DNA of 64,000 bases from an uncultured Helicobacteraceae bacterium (GCA_944323755.1 CALUTR010000003.1:1-64000), one strand, 5' to 3'; positions 49,071 through 59,492 are shown, counted from the first letter of the stretch. The notes: generated from the sequence alone by a model not told the origin. Numbers and translations: made by a program.

Positions 49071-50258
49071 TTGATAAGATCTCTTTTCCTTTTATTGCCA
49101 TTTTTGTTATTTGGTGCTCCATTAAAGATTATTGATTTAAAAGAAAATAATGATGTAGTTAGCATTGTTTTTAATAAAAATATACAATCATCGCAATTTA
49201 AAAAATACAAAATTAGCACGGGAATCTACTATGATGTAAAAGCAGAATACACGCTTAAAAAATATACATTTAGATTAAAAAATGAGAACTTTATCACCAT
49301 TGCACAAAATAGCAAAAACATTGCTAGGATTGTTATACAAAGTAAAAAAATTAATACTCTAAATTTTAAAATTAAAAAAAATACTTTATTGCTTAGTTTT
49401 GCTAAAAAGGCTGATGCTTCTAATACCGCTAATAATGTCAATAATGCTACGCATAGCGAGATTTCAAATCTTTTTAACTCTATTTCAACGGCTAAAGATG
49501 GCTCAAATACCGCTCAAAATAGTCAAAAACCAAAAGGAGAGCAAGTTGTTAGACAAAATAATGCACGAACTAATATAACTCGAATTATAGTTTTAGACCC
49601 TGGACACGGCGGTAAAGATTGTGGTGCAAATATTGATAAGATTTGCGAAAAGGATATTACTCTTTCAATTAGTAAGACTGCAAAGAAAATCTTAGAATCT
49701 CGAGGATATAAGGTTTATATTACTAGAGATAGCGACAAATATATAAGTCTGACAGATAGGACAAAATTTGCAAATGATAAAAATGCAGATATATTTGTAT
49801 CAATCCACGCAAATTCATTGCCTAAAAGCTCTAAAAATTATAGCACTACAAGTGGTATTGAAACTTATTTTTTATCTACTGCAAGAAGTGAGCGTGCTAG
49901 AAAAGTTGCAGAATTGGAAAATAAAGATGATATAGAAGTAATGAATTATTTTTCAAAGCTTTCATTTTTGAATTCTATTAATTCACAGCGACTTTTAGCA
50001 TCAAATAAGCTTGCTATAGATGTGCAGTATGGAATGCTTGTAAATACAAGAAAATTATATAGTAAAACCATAGATGGTGGTGTAAGGGAAGGTCCATTTT
50101 GGGTTTTAGTCGGTGCTCTTATGCCATCAATATTAGTTGAAGTTGGATATATGTCAAATGATGATGATTTAGAAAAATTACAAAAAAAGAACTATCAAGA
50201 AAAGCTTGCTATAGGCATTGCAGATGGTATAGATAATTACTTTTTAAAGAATTTTTAA
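49071..50258 (+). CDS. amiA: N-acetylmuramoyl-L-alanine amidase
   Basis: The amidase cleaves peptidoglycan stem peptides from glycan during division. The 395-residue protein has a signal peptide (1-16, ending LLFGAP), an N-terminal AMIN-like beta region (17-110), a polar linker and an Amidase_3 domain (about 163-395) with zinc ligands in LDPGHGGKDCG and ISIHANS and the catalytic Glu in ILVEVGYMSN. It corresponds to H. pylori AmiA by position and architecture. The start is TTG at 49071. Confidence 0.9.
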   Translation: MIRSLFLLLPFLLFGAPLKIIDLKENNDVVSIVFNKNIQSSQFKKYKISTGIYYDVKAEYTLKKYTFRLKNENFITIAQNSKNIARIVIQSKKINTLNFKIKKNTLLLSFAKKADASNTANNVNNATHSEISNLFNSISTAKDGSNTAQNSQKPKGEQVVRQNNARTNITRIIVLDPGHGGKDCGANIDKICEKDITLSISKTAKKILESRGYKVYITRDSDKYISLTDRTKFANDKNADIFVSIHANSLPKSSKNYSTTSGIETYFLSTARSERARKVAELENKDDIEVMNYFSKLSFLNSINSQRLLASNKLAIDVQYGMLVNTRKLYSKTIDGGVREGPFWVLVGALMPSILVEVGYMSNDDDLEKLQKKNYQEKLAIGIADGIDNYFLKNF

Positions 50259-51073
50259 TGACTAAACAAAAAAATGAATTTATATTTTCACTGATATTTT
50301 TTTTCTTTTCATCATTTTTTTTTACGATAATTCTCTCATCACTATTTATAGGTAATTTTGAGGATTTACTTAGCATTATAGTGCGCCAAGATGGTTTATT
50401 TGTAAAATTATTGAGAATTGCCTTGTTTATTGGAATCTGTATTTGCATTTATTGTATTCAGGTAAATAGATCAAAATATCCCAAAAAATATACCTCAATA
50501 TTATTATTTGGAATTTTACTTTTTTCTTCATTATTATTGATTAGTATATTGTCATCTCCTAATTATAGTGGCATTGATGGGGTGCTAAATATGTATTATC
50601 TTGATAATCACCTAGCCATTAATAGTGCAAAAGAAATGATTATTGATAGCGTTGTATTTATATATTTCATCACAATTCCTATGCTTGGATTCTTTTATAA
50701 AAGAAAACTTTTTGATAATTATTTTTATAAAACTTATATAAAAGAAATGGCTCCATCATTGAATATAAGCATTATATTTTTATTTGGTTATAGTATCAGA
50801 GTGTATGATTTTAATAGTGCAGCATCGATGATTGATTTTGTATTATCTTTATTTAGTATATTGATTTTTATGAAAATCACATTTAGTTTGCGCGATGCCA
50901 TAACGCTCCATAGTGTTATTAATTTATTGATTTTAGTGATAGGGTTTGCTATTATAGTGTTGTGTTGGAAATTACTACAAACTTGCAATTTATACTATGC
51001 AAGCCTACTTTTTTATGCTATTGGATTGTTGTATTGGTTTTTTAATATCCTTGCAGAATCTATGAGATCTTGA
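50258..51073 (+). CDS. Polytopic membrane protein, unknown function
   Basis: The 271-residue protein has about eight hydrophobic segments and short polar loops, without recognised motifs. Its ATG overlaps the amidase stop by one base, so the two are coupled. It overlaps the 3' end of the convergent dapF by 14 bases. Last gene of the pyrH run. I do not recognise the family; a role in envelope processes is only suggested by the neighbour. Confidence 0.7.
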   Translation: MTKQKNEFIFSLIFFFFSSFFFTIILSSLFIGNFEDLLSIIVRQDGLFVKLLRIALFIGICICIYCIQVNRSKYPKKYTSILLFGILLFSSLLLISILSSPNYSGIDGVLNMYYLDNHLAINSAKEMIIDSVVFIYFITIPMLGFFYKRKLFDNYFYKTYIKEMAPSLNISIIFLFGYSIRVYDFNSAASMIDFVLSLFSILIFMKITFSLRDAITLHSVINLLILVIGFAIIVLCWKLLQTCNLYYASLLFYAIGLLYWFFNILAESMRS

Positions 51074-51827
51074 TATCGCATATTTTTTCAATCTTTCCTT
51101 TGTAATATACTTCATCATTGTGCATTCTAAAGTGCAAATGTTCCATACTTGGTGGTATTAAAACTGCTTCTTTTTCTATTTTATTTTGCATAAATGATAT
51201 GTAGTATGCAGCTGCCATTCCTGTGCCACACGCAAGTGTAATATCTTCTACGCCTCTTTCATATGTTGCTATATGTATAGTGTTTTTGTTTATGATTTTT
51301 ATGAAATTGATATTTGCATTATATTTTTCTCTTAAATTTTGCATCATATTATCTTTTGTTGTTGGCAATTTGGAATCCACAAAATTCACTAAATGAGGCA
51401 CACCAGAATCTAAAAGCACAAATTCTAAGCCATATTCATTTATATTTGTTTGTATGATATTTATATGCCCAAAATTAACTTCTACAATATTATGATTATT
51501 TTTATCGATTGCTACTTTTATTTCCCCAGCACCACTTAAAAATGAATGTTCTATGGGTGCTAATTTGTTTTGATATGCATAGTGTGCGACGCATCTACTT
51601 GCATTGCCACACATATTTGCCTTGCTTCCATCAGAGTTATAAAAATCCCATTGATACGAGTATGTATTATGAGGTGTAATAATTACAAGCCCATCAGCAC
51701 CAATCCCGCTATGCCTATTGCATAATTTTTTTGCAAGATTAGATCTTGCAGTAGAATCTAGCATATCACCAAAGGTATGAAAGATTAGAAAATCATTTCC
51801 GCTTGCATTGTATTTTGTAAGCCACAT
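51060..51827 (-). CDS. dapF: Diaminopimelate epimerase
   Basis: DapF converts LL- to meso-diaminopimelate for lysine and peptidoglycan. The 255 residues have both catalytic cysteines: NMCGNASRC near residue 74 and LACGTGMAAA near 201. YNASGNDFLIF at the N-terminus is typical. It ends inside the convergent membrane protein gene (14-base overlap) and begins one base after the upstream membrane protein gene. Confidence 0.95.
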   Translation of the reverse strand: MWLTKYNASGNDFLIFHTFGDMLDSTARSNLAKKLCNRHSGIGADGLVIITPHNTYSYQWDFYNSDGSKANMCGNASRCVAHYAYQNKLAPIEHSFLSGAGEIKVAIDKNNHNIVEVNFGHINIIQTNINEYGLEFVLLDSGVPHLVNFVDSKLPTTKDNMMQNLREKYNANINFIKIINKNTIHIATYERGVEDITLACGTGMAAAYYISFMQNKIEKEAVLIPPSMEHLHFRMHNDEVYYKGKIEKICDIKIS

Positions 51828-51828
51828 A

Positions 51829-52326
51829 TTATTTCCTATACATTAGTCTAAATAGCAGATTCACACTAAGAGAAAAAAATATTATATTTGCAATCATTTT
51901 GCTTTGTTTATGCATAGATTGAAATTCATTAGATTGTGTTGCCATCACACCTATTTGTTGTTGCTCTATGATAAATGGTGTGTAATATAGACTAAATAGT
52001 AATATACATATCACACTAATTGCGCCACTTAAAAATAGTATGATTTTTATTGTTTTTGTGTGGTTTGATAAGCGTAACGCAACTATCTCAAATATGGTAA
52101 TGATAAAAGCAACTGCAATAAGTAGTATATTTAGTTTCAAAAATATTTGTGTCATTAAGATTCCACTTTGAAATTTGCTTAACTCAACTCCAAAATCATT
52201 TGCATTAAATATTACACTTGCACTAAATGTACCACTTGCAAGCAATGCCCCAATAGCAATTCCAAGCACCCAAATATATAATGCACTAGCTGTATTGATA
52301 AATACCTTTGAAAATAAAAACTTCAT
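51829..52326 (-). CDS. Four-span membrane protein (DUF4149-like)
   Basis: The 165-residue protein has four membrane segments (about 10-35, 58-84, 90-112 and 146-162), with a STFSASVIFNAND-like first loop and a YYTPFI segment, the general pattern of DUF4149/TMEM205-like proteins. Function is unknown. It is directly upstream of dapF. Confidence 0.6.
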   Translation of the reverse strand: MKFLFSKVFINTASALYIWVLGIAIGALLASGTFSASVIFNANDFGVELSKFQSGILMTQIFLKLNILLIAVAFIITIFEIVALRLSNHTKTIKIILFLSGAISVICILLFSLYYTPFIIEQQQIGVMATQSNEFQSMHKQSKMIANIIFFSLSVNLLFRLMYRK

Positions 52327-52336
52327 TTTAGTCTCC

Positions 52337-52585
52337 TTATTTGACTTCTTTGATGTATTCTTGTTTTTGATTTTTTGGTAGAGTTTTTGTTGTTGGTATC
52401 ATTAATACTTCATATTTTTTAGAGTATTCTAAAAATTTTATTTCAATAATATCTCCGATTTTTACAATTCTGCTTGATTTCACAGGGATTCCATTGATGC
52501 TGATTAGGTGGTTTTCTAGCATATCTTGAGCTATTGTTCTTCGTTTTAATATATTTGTAGTATTTAAAAATTTGTCAATTCGCAT
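52337..52585 (-). CDS. S4-domain RNA-binding protein (Hsp15/YbcJ-like)
   Basis: The 82-residue protein is essentially one S4 domain: MRIDKFLNTTNILKRRTIAQDMLENHLISING, with basic residues in the RNA-facing helix, and a short Lys-rich tail. Small S4 proteins of this kind (Hsp15) bind stalled 50S subunits carrying peptidyl-tRNA in E. coli. The same role is plausible but unproven. Confidence 0.8.
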   Translation of the reverse strand: MRIDKFLNTTNILKRRTIAQDMLENHLISINGIPVKSSRIVKIGDIIEIKFLEYSKKYEVLMIPTTKTLPKNQKQEYIKEVK

Positions 52586-52598
52586 AAATTCCTCTTAT

Positions 52599-53021
52599 TT
52601 ATTTTAAATCTAGCCTTTGAATTTTAGGATTGTCGCTTAATTTATAGTATATTTTTTTTTCATCTTTGTATATTAATTTTGCGATTTTGATTTGTCCATC
52701 GATATTTATTCTTGCATTTTTTGCAAATAATTTTTCACCCATATTGATACCTATATTTGGTATGAGTGTTGAGCAAAATACAAGCATACACGCTAAATAT
52801 ACAAATCGTAAAAAATTTGTATTAATAATAAATGCAATGCCGCTAAATAATCCAAACCCGCAATATAAATATAAATTTAGATTCTGCATAAAAAAGCTAT
52901 TGAAATATTCTTTAATTTCATAATATGAGAGATAATGAACAAAAATTCCACCATAAAATATAATCATCGGAAATAACCCAAATACTGCGCCAAAAAATAT
53001 TATTGCTATGATTTTATCCAT
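52599..53021 (-). CDS. Membrane protein, unknown function
   Basis: The 140-residue protein has three or four membrane segments (about 4-30, 50-68 and 70-92) and a C-terminal soluble part with many Lys/Ile. No family recognised. It is closely packed between the YrdC-like gene (one-base overlap) and the S4-domain gene, so all are probably cotranscribed with carB. Confidence 0.6.
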   Translation of the reverse strand: MDKIIAIIFFGAVFGLFPMIIFYGGIFVHYLSYYEIKEYFNSFFMQNLNLYLYCGFGLFSGIAFIINTNFLRFVYLACMLVFCSTLIPNIGINMGEKLFAKNARINIDGQIKIAKLIYKDEKKIYYKLSDNPKIQRLDLK

Positions 53022-53449
53022 TATCGTATCTTTTTTATTTTATTTTTTCGTATTTTAAAAATTCTAGATGGGCTATCCTCAAAAATCCCTCTTTTATCAA
53101 ATATCAAAACATCAGCGCTATTTGTAGCAAAATCTAGATTAAATCTATGTTGATGTAAATTTGCAGATGATGAATAAAGCTGTTTTAGATTGCTTAAAAA
53201 CACAGAGTGCATTCCTTTGTCTATTAGCCTAAATGACTTGCCATTTTGAAATATAAAAGTCGTTTTTTGCTGTCTTCTTATAGATTTTTTGATTATTGTT
53301 GGGATTCTGGATTGCGCTTTTATCGCACGAAGCGAGCTTGATTCTACTAGTATAGGCTTATCTTGCTTGCTTTGTTTGATAGATGTAATTTTATTTTTTG
53401 ATTTACTTAAAAATCCGGCTGTTGTATCGCTTTGAGCTAAAAATAACAT
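53021..53449 (-). CDS. Compact Sua5/YciO/YrdC-like protein (possible TsaC)
   Basis: The 142-residue protein keeps the landmarks of YrdC proteins: LAQSDTTAGFLS (for TDTVYGL), a Lys-Ser-Lys/KQSKQDKPI stretch (for KxR..KP), SSSANLHQ (for TSAN) and SPSRIFKIR (for STI). TsaC makes threonylcarbamoyl-AMP for t6A in ANN-decoding tRNAs. It is about 45 residues shorter than E. coli TsaC, with the loss in the middle. Its start overlaps the carB stop by one base; the same gene pair occurs in H. pylori as I recall. Confidence 0.65.
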   Translation of the reverse strand: MLFLAQSDTTAGFLSKSKNKITSIKQSKQDKPILVESSSLRAIKAQSRIPTIIKKSIRRQQKTTFIFQNGKSFRLIDKGMHSVFLSNLKQLYSSSANLHQHRFNLDFATNSADVLIFDKRGIFEDSPSRIFKIRKNKIKKIR

Positions 53450-56400
53450 TATTTTGTATCTAAATGATCTTGTAAAGCTCTTGCTTTATAAGGTGATGAT
53501 TTTTTTAGTTCTTTTATGGCTTTAAGCGCACCTTTTGTGCCTGATATGGTTGTAAAATATGGAATTGCTAGTCTTACAACTTTCTCTCTTATTTTTTTTG
53601 CATCATCTTTGCTTGATTTATTATCACTTGTATTGATTACTATTTGAATCTCTTTATTTGCTAGTAAATCATCTATATTTGGGCGACCCTCGCTTATTTT
53701 TAGCACTCTTGTGGATTCTACGCCATTGCTTACTAAATAATTATGCGTTCCTTCTGTGGCATATACTTTAAACCCAAGCTCTATAAAACTCTTTGCGATA
53801 TTTGGGAGATATTTTTTATCATTATCCATAAATGATAAAAATACATTGCCATTTGCTGGAAGTGCATTATTACACGCGATTTGACCTTTTGCAAAACTAA
53901 TACCAAATGAGTTGCTAATCCCCATCACCTCACCTGTGCTTTTCATCTCTGGTCCAAGTAGCACATCTGCACCAGGTAGCTTGTTAAATGGAAATACAGA
54001 TTCCTTTACTGATATGTGTTTTGGTGTTTTTGGTTTGTAGATGCCATTATCATTTATCACTATGTTGTATTTATCATAGAAATCTAGTGATTCTTTTAAT
54101 TTTTTACCACACATTATATGTGTTGCTACTTTTGCAAGTGGTATTCCAGTAGCTTTGCTTACAAATGGAGTCGTTCTTGATGCCCTTGGATTGACTTCGA
54201 TAATATACACGGAATTATTATGTATAGCGTATTGTATGTTCATAAGCCCTATTACGCCAAGTTTTAAGGCTACAATTTGTGTGACTTGCTCTATTTCTTT
54301 TAAATGTTTTTCACTTATGCTAACTGTAGGTATCACACAAGTAGAATCTCCACTATGAATACCAGCTTCTTCTATATGCTGCATAATCCCAGCTATGTAT
54401 ATATCATTACCATCGCTTAGAGCATCTACATCTAATTCCACTGCACCATCTAAAAATTTATCTATTAAAATTGGATTATTTTGGCTAATATTTAGCGCTT
54501 CGTCCATATATATTTTTAATTCATCTTCGTTATATACTATTTTCATAGCACGGCCACCAAGCACATAACTAGGGCGAACAAGCACAGGGAAGCCAATTTT
54601 GAATGCAACTTTATAAGCATCTTCCTTGCTAAAGGCAATTCCATTTTGTGGCTGCAATAGGTTGTTTTCTTCTACAAATTTTGCAAATTTCTCTCTATCT
54701 TCAGCAATATCAATAACTTTTGCGCTACTTCCTATGATGTTTGTATTAAGTAATGATAATATTTTGGCTAATTTAAGCGGTGTCTGTCCGCCAAAATGCA
54801 CGATTATACCATCTGGCTTTTCTTTCTCTATTACAGATCGTACATATTCTAGTGTTATTGGCTCAAAATATAGCACATCACTTGTATCATAATCCGTGCT
54901 CACAGTCTCTGGATTACAATTATACATAATGCTCTTTATCCCCATATCACGCAATGCAAAACTTGCATGCACACAGCAGTAATCAAACTCAATGCCTTGT
55001 CCTATGCGGTTTGGTCCGCCACCTAAAATTAGGACCTTTTTCTTAGAATCTTGTGGCTTTGTATTTATTGTATTTGCAAATGGAATTGTGGAATACAAAT
55101 ATGAAGTCTGTGTGGCAAACTCCGCTGCACAAGTATCTACTTCATTATAAAAATGGATTATATTATACTTCTTTCTTAGCTCAAAAATATCTTCTTCTCT
55201 AAGCTCTAAAGATTCTTTAGAATTAACTAAAAAGCTAAGCATTCTATCGCTAAAACCTAGTATTTTTGCCCTTCTTAAAAAGCTAGAATCTCTTAGAGAT
55301 TCAAATGATACCTCTTTTTCAAACTCTATTATTTCTTGTATCTGATATAAGAAATATTTATCTATCTTACACCATTCATACACTTCTTCTAAGCTTACAT
55401 TGTGTCTAAAGGCATCAGCGATGTAGAGGATTCTATTTGCATTTGGGATTCTTATATTTCTTTGAATCTCATTTAAATCACTACTTATAGGGTTAAATCC
55501 AAAAATCCCTGTCTCAAGGCTATTTAGTGCCTTTTGCAAAGATTCTTTAAAAGTAGTGCCTATTGCCATAACTTCACCGATACTCTTCATAGAAGTAGTA
55601 AGCGTGGAATCTGCTTGTGGGAATTTCTCAAAAGTAAATCGTGGAATCTTAGTAACAATATAATCAATACTAGGTTCAAAGCTTGCAGGTGTGCCTGTGA
55701 TGTCATTTTTTATCTCATCAAGAGAGAAGCCTACTGCAAGCATTGTAGCTACCTTGGCAATAGGATATCCTGTGGCTTTTGAAGCAAGTGCAGAGCTACG
55801 CGATACACGCGGATTCATCTCAATGACTGTCATTCTGCCATTTTTTGGGTTTATGGCAAACTGCACATTGCTCCCACCTGTATCTACGCCAATCTCACGC
55901 AAGATTTTAAAAGAAGCATCGCGCATTCGCTGATATTCTTTATCAGTTAAGGTAAGTGCTGGGGCAATAGTTATAGAATCTCCGGTATGCACACCCATTG
56001 GATCAAGGTTTTCAATACTACACACGATAATACAGTTATCATTTTTATCTCTAATAACTTCCATCTCATATTCTTTCCAACCAAGGAGCGATTCTTCAAT
56101 TAGAATTTCACTAATTGGGCTTACATCAAGTCCATTTTGTGCTATTGCTTTAAACTCATCAATATTATAAGCCACACCACTGCCACCACCTGCAAGCGTG
56201 TAACTAGCACGGATAATAAGCGGGAATCCTATCTCTTTGGCAGCCTCAAGCGCTTCTTCTATATTGTATGCATAGCGTGATTTTGGCAAGTCCATACCTA
56301 TTTTTATCATCGCCTCTTTAAAAGCTTGTCTATCTTCCCCTTTTTTAATAGCCTCTGGGTTTGCACCCAAGAACTTTATATTTTTTAGCATTCCCTTTTC

Positions 56401-56709
56401 ATACATACTCATCGCAACATTTAGTGCCGTCTGTCCGCCCATAGTTGGCAGTATCGCATCAACTTTTTCTTCTCTTATGATATTTGCGATAACTTCTTCT
56501 GTGATTGGTTCTATGTAAGTTCTATCAGCAAAATCTGGGTCTGTCATAATAGTGGCTGGATTTGAATTTATAAGCACAACTCTATAGCCTAGATTTTTCA
56601 AAGTTTTGGCAGCTTGTGTGCCTGAATAGTCAAACTCACAAGCTTGACCGATGATTATAGGACCTGAACCTATAAGTAGAATTGTTTGTATATCAGTGCG
56701 TTTTGGCAT
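53449..56709 (-). CDS. carB: Carbamoyl-phosphate synthase large subunit
   Basis: CarB makes carbamoyl phosphate for pyrimidines and arginine. The 1086 residues show two homologous ATP-grasp halves ([17 protein letters not shown] at the start and [17 protein letters not shown] near 560), each with [23 protein letters not shown] segments, and a C-terminal MGS-like allosteric domain (about 950-1086). Its product is used by ArgF at 26671. The small subunit CarA is not in the window. Confidence 0.96.
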   Translation of the reverse strand: MPKRTDIQTILLIGSGPIIIGQACEFDYSGTQAAKTLKNLGYRVVLINSNPATIMTDPDFADRTYIEPITEEVIANIIREEKVDAILPTMGGQTALNVAMSMYEKGMLKNIKFLGANPEAIKKGEDRQAFKEAMIKIGMDLPKSRYAYNIEEALEAAKEIGFPLIIRASYTLAGGGSGVAYNIDEFKAIAQNGLDVSPISEILIEESLLGWKEYEMEVIRDKNDNCIIVCSIENLDPMGVHTGDSITIAPALTLTDKEYQRMRDASFKILREIGVDTGGSNVQFAINPKNGRMTVIEMNPRVSRSSALASKATGYPIAKVATMLAVGFSLDEIKNDITGTPASFEPSIDYIVTKIPRFTFEKFPQADSTLTTSMKSIGEVMAIGTTFKESLQKALNSLETGIFGFNPISSDLNEIQRNIRIPNANRILYIADAFRHNVSLEEVYEWCKIDKYFLYQIQEIIEFEKEVSFESLRDSSFLRRAKILGFSDRMLSFLVNSKESLELREEDIFELRKKYNIIHFYNEVDTCAAEFATQTSYLYSTIPFANTINTKPQDSKKKVLILGGGPNRIGQGIEFDYCCVHASFALRDMGIKSIMYNCNPETVSTDYDTSDVLYFEPITLEYVRSVIEKEKPDGIIVHFGGQTPLKLAKILSLLNTNIIGSSAKVIDIAEDREKFAKFVEENNLLQPQNGIAFSKEDAYKVAFKIGFPVLVRPSYVLGGRAMKIVYNEDELKIYMDEALNISQNNPILIDKFLDGAVELDVDALSDGNDIYIAGIMQHIEEAGIHSGDSTCVIPTVSISEKHLKEIEQVTQIVALKLGVIGLMNIQYAIHNNSVYIIEVNPRASRTTPFVSKATGIPLAKVATHIMCGKKLKESLDFYDKYNIVINDNGIYKPKTPKHISVKESVFPFNKLPGADVLLGPEMKSTGEVMGISNSFGISFAKGQIACNNALPANGNVFLSFMDNDKKYLPNIAKSFIELGFKVYATEGTHNYLVSNGVESTRVLKISEGRPNIDDLLANKEIQIVINTSDNKSSKDDAKKIREKVVRLAIPYFTTISGTKGALKAIKELKKSSPYKARALQDHLDTK

Positions 56710-56829
56710 GGTTCCTCTTTGTAGTTTTGCGTGGAAAATTTCTCTGTATTTTATTATAAAAGCACTTAAAAATAGTTCTAAAATTTACATATTTCACTTT
56801 CTTAAATTTTCATTTAAGCAAAAAATAAT

Positions 56830-56835
56830 TATTAT
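56830..56835 (+). promoter_or_regulatory. -10-like box of the SRP RNA gene
   Basis: TATTAT lies about seven bases before the predicted 5' end of the SRP RNA, after an A-rich run. It is the best candidate promoter element in this gap. Confidence 0.4.
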
Positions 56836-56839
56836 TCCA

Positions 56840-56952
56840 CCTGCTCCTTTTTAGACCTATGCAATGGGTATTATAGGCAATGCTTCAGGGTGGGAACACA
56901 GCAGAGCACTTATAATATTTATGTGCCATAGTAATCTGGAAAGGGGTGCTTT
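56840..56952 (+). ncRNA. ffs: Signal recognition particle RNA (4.5S)
   Basis: The 377-base gap between carB and ndh holds the conserved SRP domain IV: TCAGG, GTG, the GGAA tetraloop, CAC, then AGCAG (56885-56904). This gives the 5' CAGG / 3' AGCAG symmetric loop and the tetraloop that bind Ffh. Outside it TATTATA and TATAATA pair, then CTATG with CATAG, and the ends (GCTCC... and ...GGGGTGC) can close a long hairpin. It is a small-type SRP RNA of about 113 nt. Ends are approximate; the 3' side runs into a T-rich stretch. Confidence 0.85.
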
Positions 56953-57086
56953 CTTCAGCTTTCTTGTTACAAAATTAATCACAGACATATAACTTTAATT
57001 TAATTTAATTAATCAATACAATTACAATTTATTAGAATCAAAATCAATATGTTTAACTTAAAATATTTACTATAGGAAATTTCAAA

Positions 57087-58298
57087 ATGGAAAAGAAACC
57101 AAATGTTTTAATTCTTGGTGGTGGATACGGCGGGTTTAAGGTCGCTATTTATTTGCAAAAGCATTTGCAAGCAGGGAGAGCAAATGTAACATTGATTAGT
57201 AAGCACGATTATCATTATCAAACGACTTTACTTCATAAAGTGGCAGTTGGGACATATAGTGCAAGAAAAGCTAGGATTTTCTTTAGAAAGATATTAGATT
57301 CTAAAAAGATAGATTTCATAAAAGATACGATTCTTAGCATTGATCCAGAATCTAAAATGGTCTTTGGTGAAAGGAGCTGTTATAGCTATGATTATCTTGT
57401 GATTGCACTTGGTTTTGTTCCAAATACATTTGGTATTAAAGGTGTAGATGAGTTTTGTTATAAGTTAGAGACGTTGAATTCTGCGATTCGTCTTAGAAAT
57501 AATATTGAAACAAAATTTAAAGATTTTCATTCAGATCCGCTTGATTTGCGATTTATTGTTTGTGGTAGTGGATTTACTGGTATTGAGTTTGCAGCTGAGC
57601 TTGGGACGCAAATCGATGAGTTGTGTAAGATTTGTGGTATTGAAAAAAACTTGGCTAAAATCATTTGTGTAAGCAGAGGAGAACAGATTCTACCTATGTT
57701 TAATGTAAAAGATTCTAATATTGCAAAAGATAAGATATCTAAGCTTGGCATAGAGTTTGTTCAAGGAGATGTTGTCGAATGTAAAAGTGATGGGGTTGTT
57801 ATTAAAAATAAATTAGGTGAGCTAGAGGATATAAAATCAAATAATGTAATTTGGTGTGCTGGTGTCAAAGGTAGCGGTGTGATATCTAATTCTCCACATT
57901 TTGAGCATAAAGATTCTAGAATTCTGGTTGATGAATTTTTAAGAGTGCCAAAATATCATAATATTTTTGTTGTTGGTGATAGTGCGATTTCTATGAAACG
58001 CAATATATTGAATGCCCCAACAGCACAGCTTGCAAATCAAATGGGTTGCTATGTTGGTAGTAATTTAGTAAGAATCTTAAATGATAAGCCCCTTAGTAAG
58101 CCATTTGTTTTCAAACATAAAGGAACTGTGTGTTCAATTGGTCATACAGATGGCGTAGGAGTTGTATTTCATATGAGTATTAGTGGCGAAATAGCAGCAT
58201 TTTTGAAAAACTTTATAGAAAATAAATGGATATTTAGCATTGGCGGGATTATTAATGTACTTAAAAAGGGTCAATTTAGATTTAGAAGTAGCAATTAG
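57087..58298 (+). CDS. ndh: Type II NADH:quinone oxidoreductase-like flavoprotein
   Basis: The 403-residue protein has the two-dinucleotide-domain pattern of NDH-2: N-terminal FAD motif LILGGGYGGFKVAI, LVIALGFVPNTFGIKG, NADH motif IVCGSGFTGIEFAAEL near residue 155, and the FAD-contacting VVGDSAI near 300 with the quinone-site-type APTAQLANQMG. The C-terminus is hydrophobic and basic, suited to membrane attachment. NDH-2 passes electrons from NADH to quinone without proton pumping. A sulfide:quinone reductase is less likely, as its catalytic cysteines are not evident. Confidence 0.82.
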   Translation: MEKKPNVLILGGGYGGFKVAIYLQKHLQAGRANVTLISKHDYHYQTTLLHKVAVGTYSARKARIFFRKILDSKKIDFIKDTILSIDPESKMVFGERSCYSYDYLVIALGFVPNTFGIKGVDEFCYKLETLNSAIRLRNNIETKFKDFHSDPLDLRFIVCGSGFTGIEFAAELGTQIDELCKICGIEKNLAKIICVSRGEQILPMFNVKDSNIAKDKISKLGIEFVQGDVVECKSDGVVIKNKLGELEDIKSNNVIWCAGVKGSGVISNSPHFEHKDSRILVDEFLRVPKYHNIFVVGDSAISMKRNILNAPTAQLANQMGCYVGSNLVRILNDKPLSKPFVFKHKGTVCSIGHTDGVGVVFHMSISGEIAAFLKNFIENKWIFSIGGIINVLKKGQFRFRSSN

Positions 58299-58341
58299 TG
58301 TTATAATTATCAAAATATTAAGTATTTTTCAAGGTTATTAA

Positions 58342-58908
58342 ATGGATAGAGATGTTATAGAGGCGGAGTTTTTGGCGTGTGCCGGATTGTGTATCAATGA
58401 TTTTTATTACGGGCATAAAGATATTTTAGTGCTAAATACAAAGAATGAAAAAATACTAGAGTTTCTTGATATGCTAAATTGCAATATTTATTACATTGGA
58501 GATTTAGATGTAAATTTAAAAAATGTAAAGATGTATAGCAAGGCAATAGAGCTTAAGCAAAATAAATTTGATTTAATTATTGATCTTGATAACAAGACAA
58601 GTGACCATTATTTGAAGTTGCTTAAAGATAATGCATTAGTGATTATTAATTTAGCAAATTTGGAATCTTCATTGCCAAATGCGTTAGATTCTATAAAAAA
58701 TGCAGATTTTACTATTAGAATGCCATTTAAAGTTGGCGATAATTATTATTTATTTTTATCAAACAAGATTCACCCGCTTGCAGATATTTGTCTTCAAAAA
58801 ATTGATATGTTAGATAACTTGCAATACTATAATGCGAAAATACACGAAGCGGCATTTGCTATGCCAAACTACCTAAAAGAAGCTCTAAAGGGTATAGCAA
58901 GAAATTGA
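58342..58908 (+). CDS. Shortened SpeE-like protein lacking the N-terminal domain
   Basis: The 188-residue protein aligns by eye with the C-terminal part of H. pylori-type spermidine synthase: EAEFLACAGLC against IESELLAHMGGC, and the end KIHEAAFAMPNYLKEALK against IHRAAFALPKNLQEVFK. The N-terminal beta domain of about 75 residues is missing. There is no room for it upstream, since ndh ends 43 bases before. The glycine-rich dcSAM loop (GGG(D/E)G) is not recognisable. It lies before coaE as speE does in H. pylori. Loss of spermidine synthase activity is likely but inferred. Confidence 0.65.
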   Translation: MDRDVIEAEFLACAGLCINDFYYGHKDILVLNTKNEKILEFLDMLNCNIYYIGDLDVNLKNVKMYSKAIELKQNKFDLIIDLDNKTSDHYLKLLKDNALVIINLANLESSLPNALDSIKNADFTIRMPFKVGDNYYLFLSNKIHPLADICLQKIDMLDNLQYYNAKIHEAAFAMPNYLKEALKGIARN

Positions 58909-59492
58909 TAGAGTTGAAAAATGCTATCGCCATTACAGGTGGGATCGCAACAGGGAAAAGTAGCGTTTGTAATCTCTTGAAGTTATACGGCTATAGCATC
59001 ATTGATGCAGACACTATAGCACATAATACTTTATATTGTTTGCACGATAAGGTAGTTTTAGCATTTGGTGATGGAATTTTGGATTCTAATGGCAATATAG
59101 ATAGAAAGAAGCTAGGTGAAATTGTATTTTCTAATCCTCAAAAAAAAGAAATATTGCAATCAATACTGCATCCAATGATAAGAAATGAAATACTAAGTAG
59201 GGCAGAGCAGTTAGAGCGGTATTCAAAGGTATATTTTGTTGATATTCCGCTTTTTTTTGAAGTGAAAGAAAGATATTCAATCCATAAAGTCTTGCTTGTA
59301 TATACGCCAAAAGAAATCCAACTAAATAGGCTTATTAAAAGAGATGGTATTGATGTAGATTTGGCATTAAAAAAAATCCAATCTCAAATGGATATAGAGG
59401 CTAAAAAATTATTATCTACATATATTGTTGATAATAGCAAGGATCTATCATATCTTCAATTGCAAATAGAAGCGTTTTTAAAGACTATTTAG
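58905..59492 (+). CDS. coaE: Dephospho-CoA kinase
   Basis: CoaE catalyses the last step of CoA synthesis. The 195 residues have the P-loop ITGGIATGKSSV (9-20), IDADTIAH, LHPMIRNEI and the DIPLFFEV lid-side motif. The TTG start at 58905 overlaps the stop of the SpeE-like gene (TTGA), so both are coupled. It ends within the convergent ABC ATPase gene (8-base overlap). Confidence 0.93.
   Translation: MIELKNAIAITGGIATGKSSVCNLLKLYGYSIIDADTIAHNTLYCLHDKVVLAFGDGILDSNGNIDRKKLGEIVFSNPQKKEILQSILHPMIRNEILSRAEQLERYSKVYFVDIPLFFEVKERYSIHKVLLVYTPKEIQLNRLIKRDGIDVDLALKKIQSQMDIEAKKLLSTYIVDNSKDLSYLQLQIEAFLKTI

Noticed and set aside
53021-53449. YrdC-like gene as a truncated pseudogene
   Set aside because: The frame is open, coupled to carB, and keeps motifs from the start, middle and end of the family. 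A compact form is the better reading.
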